Source: JAGXKT01 sp964531695
GTDB taxonomy: Bacteria > Planctomycetota > Phycisphaerae > SM23-33
Assembly (NCBI GenBank): GCA_964531695.1
Contig: CAZHEH010000004.1
Location: forward strand, 1 to 64,000
DNA: 64,000 bases
Direction: 5' to 3'
This document shows positions 27,274 to 36,375 of the stretch, one piece after another; the stretch's first letter is position 1, and each line of letters begins with the position of its first letter. Below the pieces are notes generated by a model. That model was not told the origin of the DNA. It searched no databases and was given only the letters and a program-made list of their open reading frames with translations. The translations under genes and the position numbers were made by a program.

Positions 27274-29094
27274 ATGCCGAACTTCTACACCGACAACGAA
27301 GACATCCGGTTCCTCTTCCGCCATCTGGACGTAGCCCGCGTTGCGGACATCATGGAGGAGGGGTTCCGTTTCCATGACGAGTTCGACCACGCGCCGGAGG
27401 ATGCCGAGGACGCCGTCGACAACTACGAGCGGATCCTGACGACCTTCGGCGAGATCTGCGGCGAGCACATCGCCCCCACGGCCGAGGAGACGGACAAACT
27501 CGGCAACACGCTCGAGTCGGACGGCAGCGTCACCCGCCCGCCGGGCATTCGGCTCGCGCTCGATCTGCTGGCCAAGGCGGACCTCATGGGCTTCACGCTG
27601 CCCTACCGCTTCGGCGGTCTGAACTGCCCGACGCTCGTCTACACGATGACCAACGACATCGTCAGCCGGGCCGACGCCTCGCTGATGAACCTCTACGGGC
27701 TCCAGGGCATCGCCGAGACGATCAACGCCTTCGCCGACGAGGAGACCAAGGCCGAGTACCTCCCGCGGATGGCCTCCGGCGAGCTGACCGGCGCGATGGT
27801 GTTGACCGAGCCGGACGCCGGCAGCGACCTACAGGCGGTCAAGACCGCCGGCTACGAGGGCAACGGCGACGGCAAGGACGGCGATGACGCAAAGGAGCAG
27901 CCCGCGGCCGCGTATCAGGACGAGCACGGCAACTGGTTCATCCGCGGCGTCAAGCGGTTCATCACGAACGGCTGCGGCGAGGTGCTGCTCGTGCTGGCCC
28001 GCACGGAGCCGGAGATCACGGACGGGCGCGGGCTGTCGCTGCTGCTGGTCGAGAAGGGCCCGAAGGTCAAGATCCGCCGCATCGAGGAAAAGCTCGGCAT
28101 CCACGGCAGCCCGACGTGCGAGATCGTCTTCAACAACGCCCCGGCGCGGCTGATCGGCGAGCGCCAGCGCGGGCTGATCACCTACGTGATGAGCTTGATG
28201 AACGGCGCGCGGGTCGGCATCGCCGCCCAGTCGCTGGGCATCGGCGAGGCCGCCTGCCGAGTGGCCCGCGAATACGCCCACAGCCGGGCGCAGTTCGGCA
28301 CGGCCATCGAGAACTTCCCCGCCCTGCGGGAGATCCTCGTGCGGATGAACGTGGACCTGCAAGCCGCGCGGTCGCTGACGTATTACGGCAGCTTTTGCGT
28401 GGACATCGAGAACGGCGCCCTGCGGCGGCTGGAATTCGGCAACGTCGAGGACCCCGAGGAGCGCAAGACGCTGAAGAAGCAGTCCCGCTCGGTCGGCCGC
28501 TGGAACAAGCTGCTCACGCCGCTCGGGAAGTACTACGCCTCCGAGATGTGCATGCGGGTCGCCAGCGACGCGATCTCCGTCATGGGCGGCAGCGGCTACA
28601 TGCAGGACTACGAGGCCGAGCGGCTCTACCGGGACAGCCGCATCACGACGATCTACGAGGGAACGTCGCAGCTCCAGGTCGTCGCCGCGGTGATGGGCGT
28701 CACGAGCGGCACTGCGGCCGCGATCATCGAGCACCTGTTGGCCGGGCCCAGCCGCGCCGAGGCGTGGGGCGGCGATGTCTCGCCGCTCGTCGAGCAGCTC
28801 CGTAAGGGCTTGGGCCTGCTGAACGAGGCCACGGCCTTTGTGAAGGAGCAGCCGGGCACGGCCTACCGGGACCTGCACGCCCGCCGACTGGTGGACATGG
28901 CGACCTATCTGATCTGCGGCGCCCTGCTCGCCGACCAGGCAACCGTGAACGACAAGAAGCTCGCCGTCGCGAAGTACTGGCTGGAGTGGCGGATGCCCGA
29001 GGTCCGCAAGCTCCGCGAGGAAGTCCTCTCCGGCCATCAGACGGCCGTGGATGAATTCGAGAAACTCGCCGGCCCGCTGCCGGTTATGGAGTAA
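27274..29094 (+). CDS. Acyl-CoA dehydrogenase, long type
   Basis: A 606-aa FAD enzyme that oxidises acyl-CoA to enoyl-CoA (or the reverse with a bifurcating Etf). It shows MVLTEPDAGSDLQAVKTAGY, IRGVKRFITNGCGE, LGIHGSPTCEIVFNN and RVGIAAQSLGIGEAA. The catalytic-base motif TTIYEGTSQLQ is near residue 453, and MGGSGYMQDYEAERLYRDS precedes it. A C-terminal extension of about 130 residues is typical of the 600-aa subgroup rather than the 380-aa short-chain enzymes. A hydrophilic insert (GNGDGKDGDDAKEQ, near 192) lies in the beta domain. It directly follows etfB-etfA, its expected electron partner. Substrate chain length cannot be read from the sequence. Confidence 0.93.
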   Translation: MPNFYTDNEDIRFLFRHLDVARVADIMEEGFRFHDEFDHAPEDAEDAVDNYERILTTFGEICGEHIAPTAEETDKLGNTLESDGSVTRPPGIRLALDLLAKADLMGFTLPYRFGGLNCPTLVYTMTNDIVSRADASLMNLYGLQGIAETINAFADEETKAEYLPRMASGELTGAMVLTEPDAGSDLQAVKTAGYEGNGDGKDGDDAKEQPAAAYQDEHGNWFIRGVKRFITNGCGEVLLVLARTEPEITDGRGLSLLLVEKGPKVKIRRIEEKLGIHGSPTCEIVFNNAPARLIGERQRGLITYVMSLMNGARVGIAAQSLGIGEAACRVAREYAHSRAQFGTAIENFPALREILVRMNVDLQAARSLTYYGSFCVDIENGALRRLEFGNVEDPEERKTLKKQSRSVGRWNKLLTPLGKYYASEMCMRVASDAISVMGGSGYMQDYEAERLYRDSRITTIYEGTSQLQVVAAVMGVTSGTAAAIIEHLLAGPSRAEAWGGDVSPLVEQLRKGLGLLNEATAFVKEQPGTAYRDLHARRLVDMATYLICGALLADQATVNDKKLAVAKYWLEWRMPEVRKLREEVLSGHQTAVDEFEKLAGPLPVME

Positions 29095-29097
29095 GCC

Positions 29098-29715
29098 ATG
29101 GAACGCACGAGTACGCAAGGCAACGCCGCCCGCACCCGGGTGGTCTACGCCGACATCCTCCGCCCGACGCGTCGCGCCGCCGCGGCCGCGTATGACCTCG
29201 GCCTCGTGCTGGCCGGGTCGGTGCTGCTGGCGCTGTGCGCGCGGGTGGCCTTTCCGCTGCCGTTTTCCCCCATTCCGGTGACGGGCCAAACGTTCGGCGT
29301 GCTGCTGCTGGGCGGCGTGCTGGGCAGCCGTCGCGGAACGCTCGCGGTGCTGGCCTACCTGGCCGAGGGCGCCTGCGGGTTGCCGGTGTTCACCGGTGGC
29401 GGCGGAGCCGCCTACCTGCTCGGCCCCACGGGCGGCTATCTGCTGGGCTTCGTGCCGTCGGCGTGGCTGGCGGGTCGGCTGGCCGAGCTCGGCTGGGACC
29501 GCGGCTACTGGCGCACCGCCGCGGCGATGTCGCTGGCGACGCTGGCGATCTTCGTGCCCGGGGTGTTCTGGCTGGCCGGCTTCGTCGGGGCGGGGTCGGC
29601 GCTGACGGCCGGCCTGCTGCCGTTCCTGCCGGGCGCGGCCGTCAAAATCGCCGCCGCCACCGCCCTGCTGCCGTCCGGCTGGAAGCTGCTGCGCCGCCTG
29701 GGCCCGCCCGCGTAG
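29098..29715 (+). CDS. bioY: Biotin transporter BioY
   Basis: A 205-aa integral membrane protein with the BioY signatures PFSPIPVTGQTFGVLLLGG, GSRRGTLAVLAYLAEGACGL and LLGPTGGYLLGFVPSAWLAG. BioY is the substrate-binding S component of an ECF-type vitamin transporter, specific for biotin; no EcfA or EcfT genes are in the window, so it either uses shared ones or works alone. About six membrane helices are visible. The ATG is three bases after the acyl-CoA dehydrogenase stop, with GGAG inside that gene's end as ribosome site, so it is probably read on the same transcript. Confidence 0.93.
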   Translation: MERTSTQGNAARTRVVYADILRPTRRAAAAAYDLGLVLAGSVLLALCARVAFPLPFSPIPVTGQTFGVLLLGGVLGSRRGTLAVLAYLAEGACGLPVFTGGGGAAYLLGPTGGYLLGFVPSAWLAGRLAELGWDRGYWRTAAAMSLATLAIFVPGVFWLAGFVGAGSALTAGLLPFLPGAAVKIAAATALLPSGWKLLRRLGPPA

Positions 29716-29771
29716 GCGCGCGGCGCCCCGTTGCGCCCTACGCTGATGTCCGCCTGCCCGCGGCCGAGCCC

Positions 29772-31133
29772 ATGCGCAAAATGCCCTGGCTGGAAGACAA
29801 GCTCCGCCCGCGCCGCTCATCGCACGCATGGGTGCGCGACGCCATCGGCGTCGGGCTGCTGATCGGCCTGGCGGCGGTGCTGGGCAGCCGCTGGGGGCTC
29901 GATCCCGAGCAGTTCGCTCCCGACCAGGCCGCTCGCGGCCGGATGATGTCCTACTACCTCCTGCCCGCCCTCGGGCTCGCGCTCGCGCTGCGCCAAGGCG
30001 CGATCGACCTGAGCGTGTGGGCGTCGGCCGCGGTCGGCGGGCTCGTGGCGGCGGCGTGCATCCGAGGCGGCACGGGGCTCGCCGTGGCGGCTCTGGCCGG
30101 CGGGGCGTGCGGCCTGTCGCTGGGAGCGGCCAACGCGGCCGTAGTCACCTTCCTCCGCGTGCCCAGCCCCGTCGTGACGCTCGTGGTCGCCGTGGCGGCC
30201 GTGGTCGTCATGCAGGCCGTTGTCGACGGACGTTCGCTCGAAGTGCCGGAGGATGCGACGTACGACTGGCACCTGACCAAGCTCGTGCGGTACCAGGCCG
30301 AGGACGGCGGCCGGCCGGTCGTCGAACGGGAGTGGCTGCCGCTGGCGATCTCGCGGATGCTGTTCGTCTTGGGCGTCTACGCGGCCGCGGTGATGGGTCT
30401 GATCGCGGCGGGCGGCTCCGCCCGGCTCGGCCTGCGGCTGCCCCCGAGAGGGTCGCTGTTCGCCTCGCTGTGTGCCTCGGGGCTCCTGGCGTCACTCGGC
30501 GGCGTGGCGTGGCTGGTCGAGTATGGCAGCACGCCGGTGCTCGCGTCGCCCGTGGGGGACCTTCGGATTCCCGCGGCCGCGGTGCTGACCGGGGCGTGCC
30601 TGTTCTCGGCGCGCAACCGCTCGGTGCTGATCGCGCTATGCGCGCCGGTGGCCATGCTCGTGGCGACGACGTGGCGTCAGCACGCCTGGTACTGGGACAT
30701 GACCTTCGCCGGCTACGCGCTGCAGGGGCTCCAGCTCACGGCCATGGTCGGCATCGCCCACGCGGCGGTTCGATACGCCCTGCGGGGGCGTGCGGCCGCG
30801 GCTCCGCCCGCGGAAACGTGCCCGGCCGACGAACGGGAACATGCTTCCCCAAGCGGCATGCTACCGGAGAGGAATGGGTCCGGCGGCCGTGCCCACGGCC
30901 GACCGATCGACGAAACGGTGACAGGATGGAAAAGGCGCCTCCCCCTGCTTCCGGCCGTGCTGGCGGGCGCGGGCGTGCTGGTGACAGGCGCCTCGGGCGC
31001 GCCACTGCCGATCGGCTGGGTCAAGCTGCTGTACCTCAGCGGCTCGGCGTCGTCGCTGGCGGCGCTGGCATGGCTGGCGGGTGCGAGCCCGTCCACACGC
31101 CGAATCCTCCGCCGCATCCGCCGCGATACATAG
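29772..31133 (+). CDS. Orphan ABC-transporter-type permease, RbsC/LivH-like
   Basis: A 453-aa polytopic membrane protein. Residues around 72-90 (ALRQGAIDLSVWASAAVGGL) match the conserved GGIDLSVGA segment of the ribose/branched-chain permease superfamily, and many helices follow. A hydrophilic segment near 345-385 splits the last helices. The start is uncertain: ATG at 29772 is used because the upstream part of the open frame overlaps bioY; no clear ribosome site is present. No ATPase or binding-protein gene is next to it, which is unusual for this family. Confidence 0.6.
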   Translation: MRKMPWLEDKLRPRRSSHAWVRDAIGVGLLIGLAAVLGSRWGLDPEQFAPDQAARGRMMSYYLLPALGLALALRQGAIDLSVWASAAVGGLVAAACIRGGTGLAVAALAGGACGLSLGAANAAVVTFLRVPSPVVTLVVAVAAVVVMQAVVDGRSLEVPEDATYDWHLTKLVRYQAEDGGRPVVEREWLPLAISRMLFVLGVYAAAVMGLIAAGGSARLGLRLPPRGSLFASLCASGLLASLGGVAWLVEYGSTPVLASPVGDLRIPAAAVLTGACLFSARNRSVLIALCAPVAMLVATTWRQHAWYWDMTFAGYALQGLQLTAMVGIAHAAVRYALRGRAAAAPPAETCPADEREHASPSGMLPERNGSGGRAHGRPIDETVTGWKRRLPLLPAVLAGAGVLVTGASGAPLPIGWVKLLYLSGSASSLAALAWLAGASPSTRRILRRIRRDT

Positions 31134-31161
31134 GAGCCACCGCGGGATTCCGGAGGGATCT

Positions 31162-33375
31162 CTACCGCTCGCCGGCGATCAGCACGATGTTTCGCATGAT
31201 CTCGTAGGCCGACTCGGGCTTGTAGCCGTCGCAGCGGAAGGCCCTCGCGCCGAGCAGCCCGGTCGTCAGGTCCTCGGGGCTGTAGATGACGGCCGGGCGG
31301 CCCATCACAAGTACCGCGCGCAGGTTCGGCCCGGTCAGCGCGCCGCGTGCGGTGGTCCTGCGACGGTAGCTGACGGACTCGATGGCATGGCCGTCGAGCG
31401 TGTAGAACTGCGAACTCGCGGGCAGGCGGCGGAGCGAGCCGGCCCCGTAGATGTCGCCCAGAAGCTGCTGAGCGGCATTGCGGAAGGCCTCCGAGCCCCC
31501 GGCCGCGTCGATCACCAGCGTGCCGCCGGCCATCACGTACTGCCGCAGCACGCCCTTCTGCTCTTCACTCAAGGTGAATGCTTCGGTGCCGGTCATCACG
31601 GCCAAGTGGGCGCCGGCGTCCATCAACTCCGTGATTTCCAAGGGCCCGAGGACGTTGACCTTCCAGCCCTCTCTCCGGGCCATCAGGCGGCGGAACCGCT
31701 CCCAGGCCAGCGGCTCCGGGTCCGGGTTGCCGTCGTGGCTGAGCCGGGCGACGGTGACCTCGCCCTTTCGGGCGGAGGCCTCCTCGGGCCAGAACTTCTC
31801 GCTGCGGAGCCGGTAGTGCTTGTCGGTGACGTAGGAGTAGACGTTGACGGCCGCTTCAAAGGCACGGGCGCCGGTCTTGTGGCGTTGGAGCTGCCAGTCG
31901 CGGGCGAGGTCCACGGTGGTGTGCACGACCAGCGGGCGCACGCCGTTGGAGATGATCGAGAACCGCGGAGCGCCCCGGAGCTTGTAACGCGCCGTGTAGA
32001 GCGGGTGATCGTGCTCGCAGTCGACCAGCTCGTAGTTGGGGAAGAGCTGTTCGTAGTACTTCTTCATGGCCGTGTCGAAGGCCCGCCCGCCGCACTCGAC
32101 GACGGAGAAGATCGTGCCGCCCTGATGGACGTAGGTCCGAAGCTTGTCGAGCTCCTCCTCTGAGAAGGTTGGCTCGCGCGAGCCGGAGATGTAGACGATC
32201 GGGGCGTCGTGCCACTCAGTGGGCGAGACCTCCAGGTTGATGACCTGCCAGCCGAAGTTGTGCTCGGAGTCCTGCGACGCCCATCGTGTGAGATAGGCGC
32301 AGTCGCGCGGGCGGTTGTTCCAGTCGCCGTTGAACTCGAGCTTGTTGAACATGACCGGCTCGCGGCCCTTGGCCAGGAACAGCAGGGCGAAGGCCGTCGC
32401 GATGTCATTCGGGGAGTACCCGCCGCGCCAGCCGCCGTCCCCCTGCTGCCGATCCAGTAGGAGCTTGGTCCCCTCCTTGAACCAGTCCTTGGTGCCGAAG
32501 TACTTGTACCCGGCGGCCAGGCCCACGCGCTCGACGTTGTAGAGGTAGTAGTAGTCGTCGCTGTACGCCTTGTATGCCCCGGGGATCGGCACGTCGAAAT
32601 GGTCGCCGAGCCAGTCCAGAGATCGCTCGATCGACTGGTGCAGCTCATCCGTCGAGCGATCCACGCCGCAGCGCTCGAAGGCGTCGCCCCGCAGGTTGTC
32701 GAAGCAAACGAACAACGAGGCCGTGCCCGCGACCGTCATGGCGATGCGCGTCTTCTTGTCGCCCGGCCCGTAGGCCCAACTGCCGTCGGCGAGCTGCGAG
32801 TCCATCCAATGGCGGGCCATGCGGATGAAATACCGCTGCGGGACCTCGCCGAAGACCCGCTGGCCCTCCCAGATCGCGAAGTGGCCGTAGTTCGTGTTGG
32901 AGTGGTCCCAGCGACCCGAACCGTCCAGATTGTAGTTGTAGCCGCCATCCCGCATCATCCCCTCGACCATCTTGCGAAGCATGACACGCAGCGGGCCGCG
33001 GTACTCATCCGCCCCCTTCCGGACGGCCTCGGCGTACGCGCTGATGTAGCAGGACACGCCGTAGGTCTTCTCGGCCGGGCTCGCGTTCATCGCCTTGAAG
33101 GCCTTGATCACCTGCGGGTGGCGGGGCGATACGCCCGCGTGCAGCAGGGCATATGTCGCCAGGCCCGTGGGGCCGTTCGGCTGGCCGTAGCCCTGAGGGC
33201 ACTCGTCCCACGTGCCGTCATCGTTCTGGTTCTCCAGCAAGCTCTCGATGCCGCGCTTGATGGCCTCGTTGATCTCGTCGATCGTGAAATCGGGCTCGGC
33301 GCCCGCGGCCGCGAAGGGCTGCACGGCCACCGCCGCCAGAAATGCCACCGCTATCAGAATGCCTGTCTTACGCAT
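31162..33375 (-). CDS. Secreted squalene-cyclase-repeat / DUF4159-like protein
   Basis: A 737-aa exported protein. The ATG at 33375 is chosen because GAGGAG sits eight bases upstream; a GTG three codons earlier has no room for a ribosome site. A signal peptide (about 1-25) precedes alpha-barrel repeats of the prenyltransferase/squalene-oxidase type (LLENQNDDGTWDECPQGYG, MMRDGGYNYNLDGSGRWDHS, DGSWAYGPGDKK, DRQQGDGGWRGGYSPND) to about 345. A DUF4159-like, GATase-fold domain follows (IVYISGSREPTFSEEELDKL, GGTIFSVVECGGRAFD) and a second GATase-like region lies near 590-640 (GGTLVIDAAGGSEAF). It may be an envelope protein functionally related to the repeat protein at 19959-21062; the biochemical role is unknown. 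Confidence 0.82.
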   Translation of the reverse strand: MRKTGILIAVAFLAAVAVQPFAAAGAEPDFTIDEINEAIKRGIESLLENQNDDGTWDECPQGYGQPNGPTGLATYALLHAGVSPRHPQVIKAFKAMNASPAEKTYGVSCYISAYAEAVRKGADEYRGPLRVMLRKMVEGMMRDGGYNYNLDGSGRWDHSNTNYGHFAIWEGQRVFGEVPQRYFIRMARHWMDSQLADGSWAYGPGDKKTRIAMTVAGTASLFVCFDNLRGDAFERCGVDRSTDELHQSIERSLDWLGDHFDVPIPGAYKAYSDDYYYLYNVERVGLAAGYKYFGTKDWFKEGTKLLLDRQQGDGGWRGGYSPNDIATAFALLFLAKGREPVMFNKLEFNGDWNNRPRDCAYLTRWASQDSEHNFGWQVINLEVSPTEWHDAPIVYISGSREPTFSEEELDKLRTYVHQGGTIFSVVECGGRAFDTAMKKYYEQLFPNYELVDCEHDHPLYTARYKLRGAPRFSIISNGVRPLVVHTTVDLARDWQLQRHKTGARAFEAAVNVYSYVTDKHYRLRSEKFWPEEASARKGEVTVARLSHDGNPDPEPLAWERFRRLMARREGWKVNVLGPLEITELMDAGAHLAVMTGTEAFTLSEEQKGVLRQYVMAGGTLVIDAAGGSEAFRNAAQQLLGDIYGAGSLRRLPASSQFYTLDGHAIESVSYRRRTTARGALTGPNLRAVLVMGRPAVIYSPEDLTTGLLGARAFRCDGYKPESAYEIMRNIVLIAGER

Positions 33376-33750
33376 GCCCCACACTCCTCACGCGGCCTTC
33401 CAGGCCGCAGTCTATGTACTCCGCCGCGGATGTCCTCGCCGGCCGTGCCATCGCCGGGCCGAGCCGCCCGGCAGCGCGCGATCGGCCAAGGACTCCTGTG
33501 GCTCTCGGGGGTACACACCGGAAGCCGAAGGTGCAAGGCGAGCCGTCATCGGCCCGTCGCCCCAAGCCGCTGGCTGACGATGAGGCATTTCCGCGCTCCG
33601 GTTCCGCGTGTGCCTTGTAAGGTCTCTGGCGTGTACGGCGGCGAACGCCGGCCGAAGGAATGAATGCTATGAGGCCGGTTCCCCACCGCTGTCCCTATCT
33701 TACCATCGCACCGGGATCCCCGCCATAGCAAATACCCCTCCCGGCCGGGG
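33376..33750. other. Intergenic region upstream of the DUF4159-like gene
   Basis: About 375 bp between two minus-strand genes. It holds no convincing coding frame. A perfect 7-bp hairpin (33392-33398 with 33402-33408) stands directly upstream of the ribosome site of the gene ending at 31162 and could influence its translation. No clear terminator for prfB is visible. Confidence 0.4.
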
Positions 33751-34879
33751 TCATCCGCCCCGCGGCCGGTTCGCGGCCCGATGTTGCAGGAAAGCGTCGA
33801 TGAACTCCTGGATGTCCCCGTCGAGGACCTTGTCGGCGTTGCCGACCTTCAGCTCGGTTCGCTCGTCCCGCACGAGCTGGTACGGATAGAGCACGTAAGA
33901 GCGGATCTGGCTGCCGAAGGCGATTTCGCCCTTGTCTCCGTAGAGCTTGGCCAGCTCGGCGTCCCGCTTGGCCTGCTCGTGCTGGTAGAGCTTCGCGGCG
34001 AGCATCTTGCGGGCCTCGGCCCGGTTCTTGTGCTGGGAGCGCTCGTTCTGGCACTGCACGACGATGCCCGTGGCCGTGTGCGTCAGCCGCACGGCGCTGG
34101 AGGTCTTGTTGACGTGCTGGCCGCCGGCGCCGCTGGCGCGATAGGTGTCCTCGCGGACATCCTTGTCCCAGTCGATGTCGACGGCCACCTCGTCCAGCTC
34201 GGGCAGCACGTCGACCGACGCGAAGCTCGTGTGCCGCCGGTTCTGGGCGTCGTAGGGGCTGATCCGCACCAGCCGGTGCACGCCCCGCTCGCAGGAGAGG
34301 TGCCCGTAGGCGTACGCGCCGGTCACGCGAAGCGAGATGCTCCGGATGCCCGCCTCTTCGCCCTCCAGCCGATCCAACTCCTCCACGGCGTAGTCGTTCT
34401 GCTCGAAGTAGCGGAGATACATCCGCAGGAGCATCTCGGCCCAGTCGCAGCTTTCCGTGCCTCCCGCGCCGGCGTGGATGGCGAAGTAGCAGCCGCCCGC
34501 GTCGTGCCGGCCGGACAGCAGCGTCTTGAGCTCCAGCCGGTCCAGCGCCGACTGGAGCTTCCCCGCCTCGCCGGCCGCCTCGTCCAGGGCGTCCGAGCTG
34601 TCCTCCTCCACCGCCAGCTCGTGCAGCGTCACCAGATCGTCGATTCGCTCGGCCAGCTCCTCCACCGGCGTGACGATCGCCTTGTGGCGCTTCAGCTTGG
34701 CGACGGTCTTCTGGGCCGCCTCCTGGTCGTTCCAGAAGTCCGGGCGGGCCATCTCGGCCTCGAGGGCCTCCATCTTCGCGCGGTGGCCGGGGACGTCAAA
34801 GAGAGTCCCGGATTTGGATGATCCGGGAGCGGAGGGACTCGACGGTATCGGGCAGGTTTTCCCGTTCGATTACGGTCAT
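33751..34879 (-). CDS. prfB: Peptide chain release factor 2, with programmed +1 frameshift
   Basis: RF2 releases peptides at UGA and UAA. The gene is in two frames: 27 codons from the ATG at 34879 end at an in-frame TGA (34798-34796), and the main frame resumes at GAC (34797) for 348 more residues, 375 in all. The slip site CTT-TGA-C is the classic RF2 autoregulatory signal. GGQ is present (SGAGGQHVNKTSSAVRLTHT), as is the HAGAGGTESCDWAEMLLRMY segment. The stop-codon-recognition tripeptide, usually SPF, reads SPY (VRISPYDAQNRRHTSFASV). It is divergent from tyrS; a promoter 6 bases before the ATG suggests a leaderless message. Confidence 0.95.
34795..34801 (-). promoter_or_regulatory. RF2 programmed +1 frameshift site
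   Basis: CTT-TGA-C reads on the minus strand from 34801 to 34795. Low RF2 levels let the ribosome slip from CUU to UUU and continue into the main frame. The usual upstream anti-SD-binding stretch (AGGGGG) is weak here; only CGGGA is seen. Confidence 0.9.
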
Positions 34880-34885
34880 GGCAGT

Positions 34886-34914
34886 ATCCTACCAACGCAT
34901 GGGGCGACGGACAA
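34886..34914 (-). promoter_or_regulatory. Promoter for prfB, leaderless
   Basis: TTGTCC (34914-34909), 17-bp spacer and TAGGAT (34891-34886) on the minus strand. The -10 ends 6 bases before the prfB ATG and no ribosome site precedes it. Confidence 0.6.
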
Positions 34915-34949
34915 GACGGCTTAAGCGTCCCACGCCCGGCATTGAGCAT

Positions 34950-34978
34950 TTGGCATTTGGCCCCGCCTTCGCTATGCT
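34950..34978 (+). promoter_or_regulatory. Promoter for tyrS, leaderless
   Basis: TTGGCA (34950-34955), 17-bp spacer and TATGCT (34973-34978). The -10 ends 9 bases before the tyrS ATG at 34988, which has no ribosome site, so the transcript should start at or next to the start codon. Confidence 0.6.
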
Positions 34979-34987
34979 CCCCGCTCC

Positions 34988-36208
34988 ATGGCCGAGATCA
35001 CCGACAAGGAACTGGACGCACAGGTCGAGCGGCTCACACGCGGCTGCGAGGCCCTGTATACGGAGGACGACCTTCGCGCCCGCCTTGCGGAGGCGGCCCG
35101 GTCCGGCCGGCAGCTTCGCATTAAGCTCGGGCTCGACCCGACCTCTCCGGACATCCACATCGGCCACGTCGTGCAGCTTCGCCAGGTCCGCAAGTTCCAG
35201 GACCTCGGCCACCGGGCCGTGCTCATCATCGGCGACTACACCGCCCGCATCGGCGACCCGAGCGGCACGAACAAGACCCGCCCCATGCTCACGCCGGCCG
35301 ACATCGAGGCCAACGCCGCCACGTACGTCGAGCAAGCCGGCAAGGTGCTCGATACGTCCGAGAACAAGCTGGAGGTCCGCCACAACAGCGAGTGGCTCGC
35401 CGAGCTGAGCTTCGCTGACGTGATCCGACTGACCTCGCAGATGACCGTCGCCCGCATGATGGAGCGCGACACGTTCGAGATCCGCTACCGGGAGAACGTC
35501 CCCATCGGCGTGCACGAGTTCCTCTACCCCTTCGTGCAGGGCTACGACAGCGTCTGCATCGACGCCGACGTCGAGCTCGGCGGCACCGACCAGACCTTCA
35601 ACAACCTCGTCGGCCGGCAGCTCATGGCCAGCGCGGGCAAGCCGCCGCAGGTCGTCATGGTCTTCCCCCTGCTCGTCGGGCTCGACGGCACGCAGAAGAT
35701 GAGCAAGTCCAAGAACAACTACATCGGCATCACCGATGAGCCGGCCGACATGTTCGGCAAGGTCATGTCCATCCCCGACTCGCTCATGGAGAACTACTTC
35801 CTGCTGGCGACTGAGACGCCGCACGAGCGGATCGCCGAGCTGACCGACCCCGAGCGAACCCATCCGCGCGAGGCGAAGGCGGCGCTCGCGCGCGAGATCG
35901 TCGCGATCTACCACGGCCGCGGGCAGGCCGACGCCGCCCGGCAGGAGTTCGACCGCGTCTTCGCGCAGAAAGACGTCCCCAGCGACATGCCGGAGGTCGC
36001 CGTCCCCGCCGGGCCCGTGGGCATTGTCGAACTGGTCGTCTCGGCCGGATTCGCCAAGAGCAAGGGCGAGGCCCGCCGACTCGTGACACAGAACGCCGTC
36101 AGCATCGACGGCGACAAGGTCACCGACCCTCACGCCGAGCTGGACCCGCGCGCCGGCGCCGTCCTCCGCGTCGGCAAGCGACGCTTCGGACGCATCGCCA
36201 GGAGTTGA
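34988..36208 (+). CDS. tyrS: Tyrosyl-tRNA synthetase
   Basis: A 406-aa class I aminoacyl-tRNA synthetase charging tRNA-Tyr. It has the HIGH motif exactly (SPDIHIGHVVQLRQV), the KMSKS loop (GTQKMSKSKNNYIG) and the substrate pocket segment ADVELGGTDQTFNNLVGRQL. A C-terminal S4-type RNA-binding domain follows from about 340 (AKSKGEARRLVTQNAVSIDG). The length and HIGH spelling fit the TyrZ-like bacterial group. It is divergent from prfB. The last 65 bp of the gene and about 50 bp beyond it recur 3.5 kb downstream (39691-39806), on the far side of the ankyrin gene. Confidence 0.96.
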   Translation: MAEITDKELDAQVERLTRGCEALYTEDDLRARLAEAARSGRQLRIKLGLDPTSPDIHIGHVVQLRQVRKFQDLGHRAVLIIGDYTARIGDPSGTNKTRPMLTPADIEANAATYVEQAGKVLDTSENKLEVRHNSEWLAELSFADVIRLTSQMTVARMMERDTFEIRYRENVPIGVHEFLYPFVQGYDSVCIDADVELGGTDQTFNNLVGRQLMASAGKPPQVVMVFPLLVGLDGTQKMSKSKNNYIGITDEPADMFGKVMSIPDSLMENYFLLATETPHERIAELTDPERTHPREAKAALAREIVAIYHGRGQADAARQEFDRVFAQKDVPSDMPEVAVPAGPVGIVELVVSAGFAKSKGEARRLVTQNAVSIDGDKVTDPHAELDPRAGAVLRVGKRRFGRIARS

Positions 36209-36258
36209 CCCCCGGCGGCGTAACGGCGTTCGACGTTCGGGGTTCGACGTTCGGCGTT
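36143..36258 (+). repeat. Left copy of a 116-bp direct repeat (tyrS 3' end)
   Basis: This segment covers the last codons of tyrS and about 50 bp downstream. It recurs in the same orientation at 39691-39806 with about six mismatches; 36151-36220 is a 70-bp perfect match to 39699-39768. The downstream part is itself a short tandem of the words gttcgacg and ttcgg. The two copies bracket the ankyrin and CBM48-like genes. Confidence 0.9.
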
Positions 36259-36339
36259 CAGCGTGGCGGGCATCCAGCGGCCCCGTAACAAAGGCGTCCC
36301 GCCCTTGCTTCGGCTGCTGCGGCCCGGCCATGAAGGCGG

Positions 36340-36368
36340 TAGCCATCTGAGCCGCACGGCCGTATATT
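36340..36368 (+). promoter_or_regulatory. Possible leaderless promoter for the ankyrin gene
   Basis: TAGCCA (36340-36345), 17-bp spacer and TATATT (36363-36368). The -10 ends 7 bases before the ATG at 36376, which lacks a ribosome site. The -35 matches the consensus at four of six positions. Confidence 0.45.
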
Positions 36369-36375
36369 CAGAGAC

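Noticed and set aside
27829..29829. Minus-strand frame of 666 codons opposite the acyl-CoA dehydrogenase and bioY
   Set aside because: Antisense to two clearly recognised genes; no motif.
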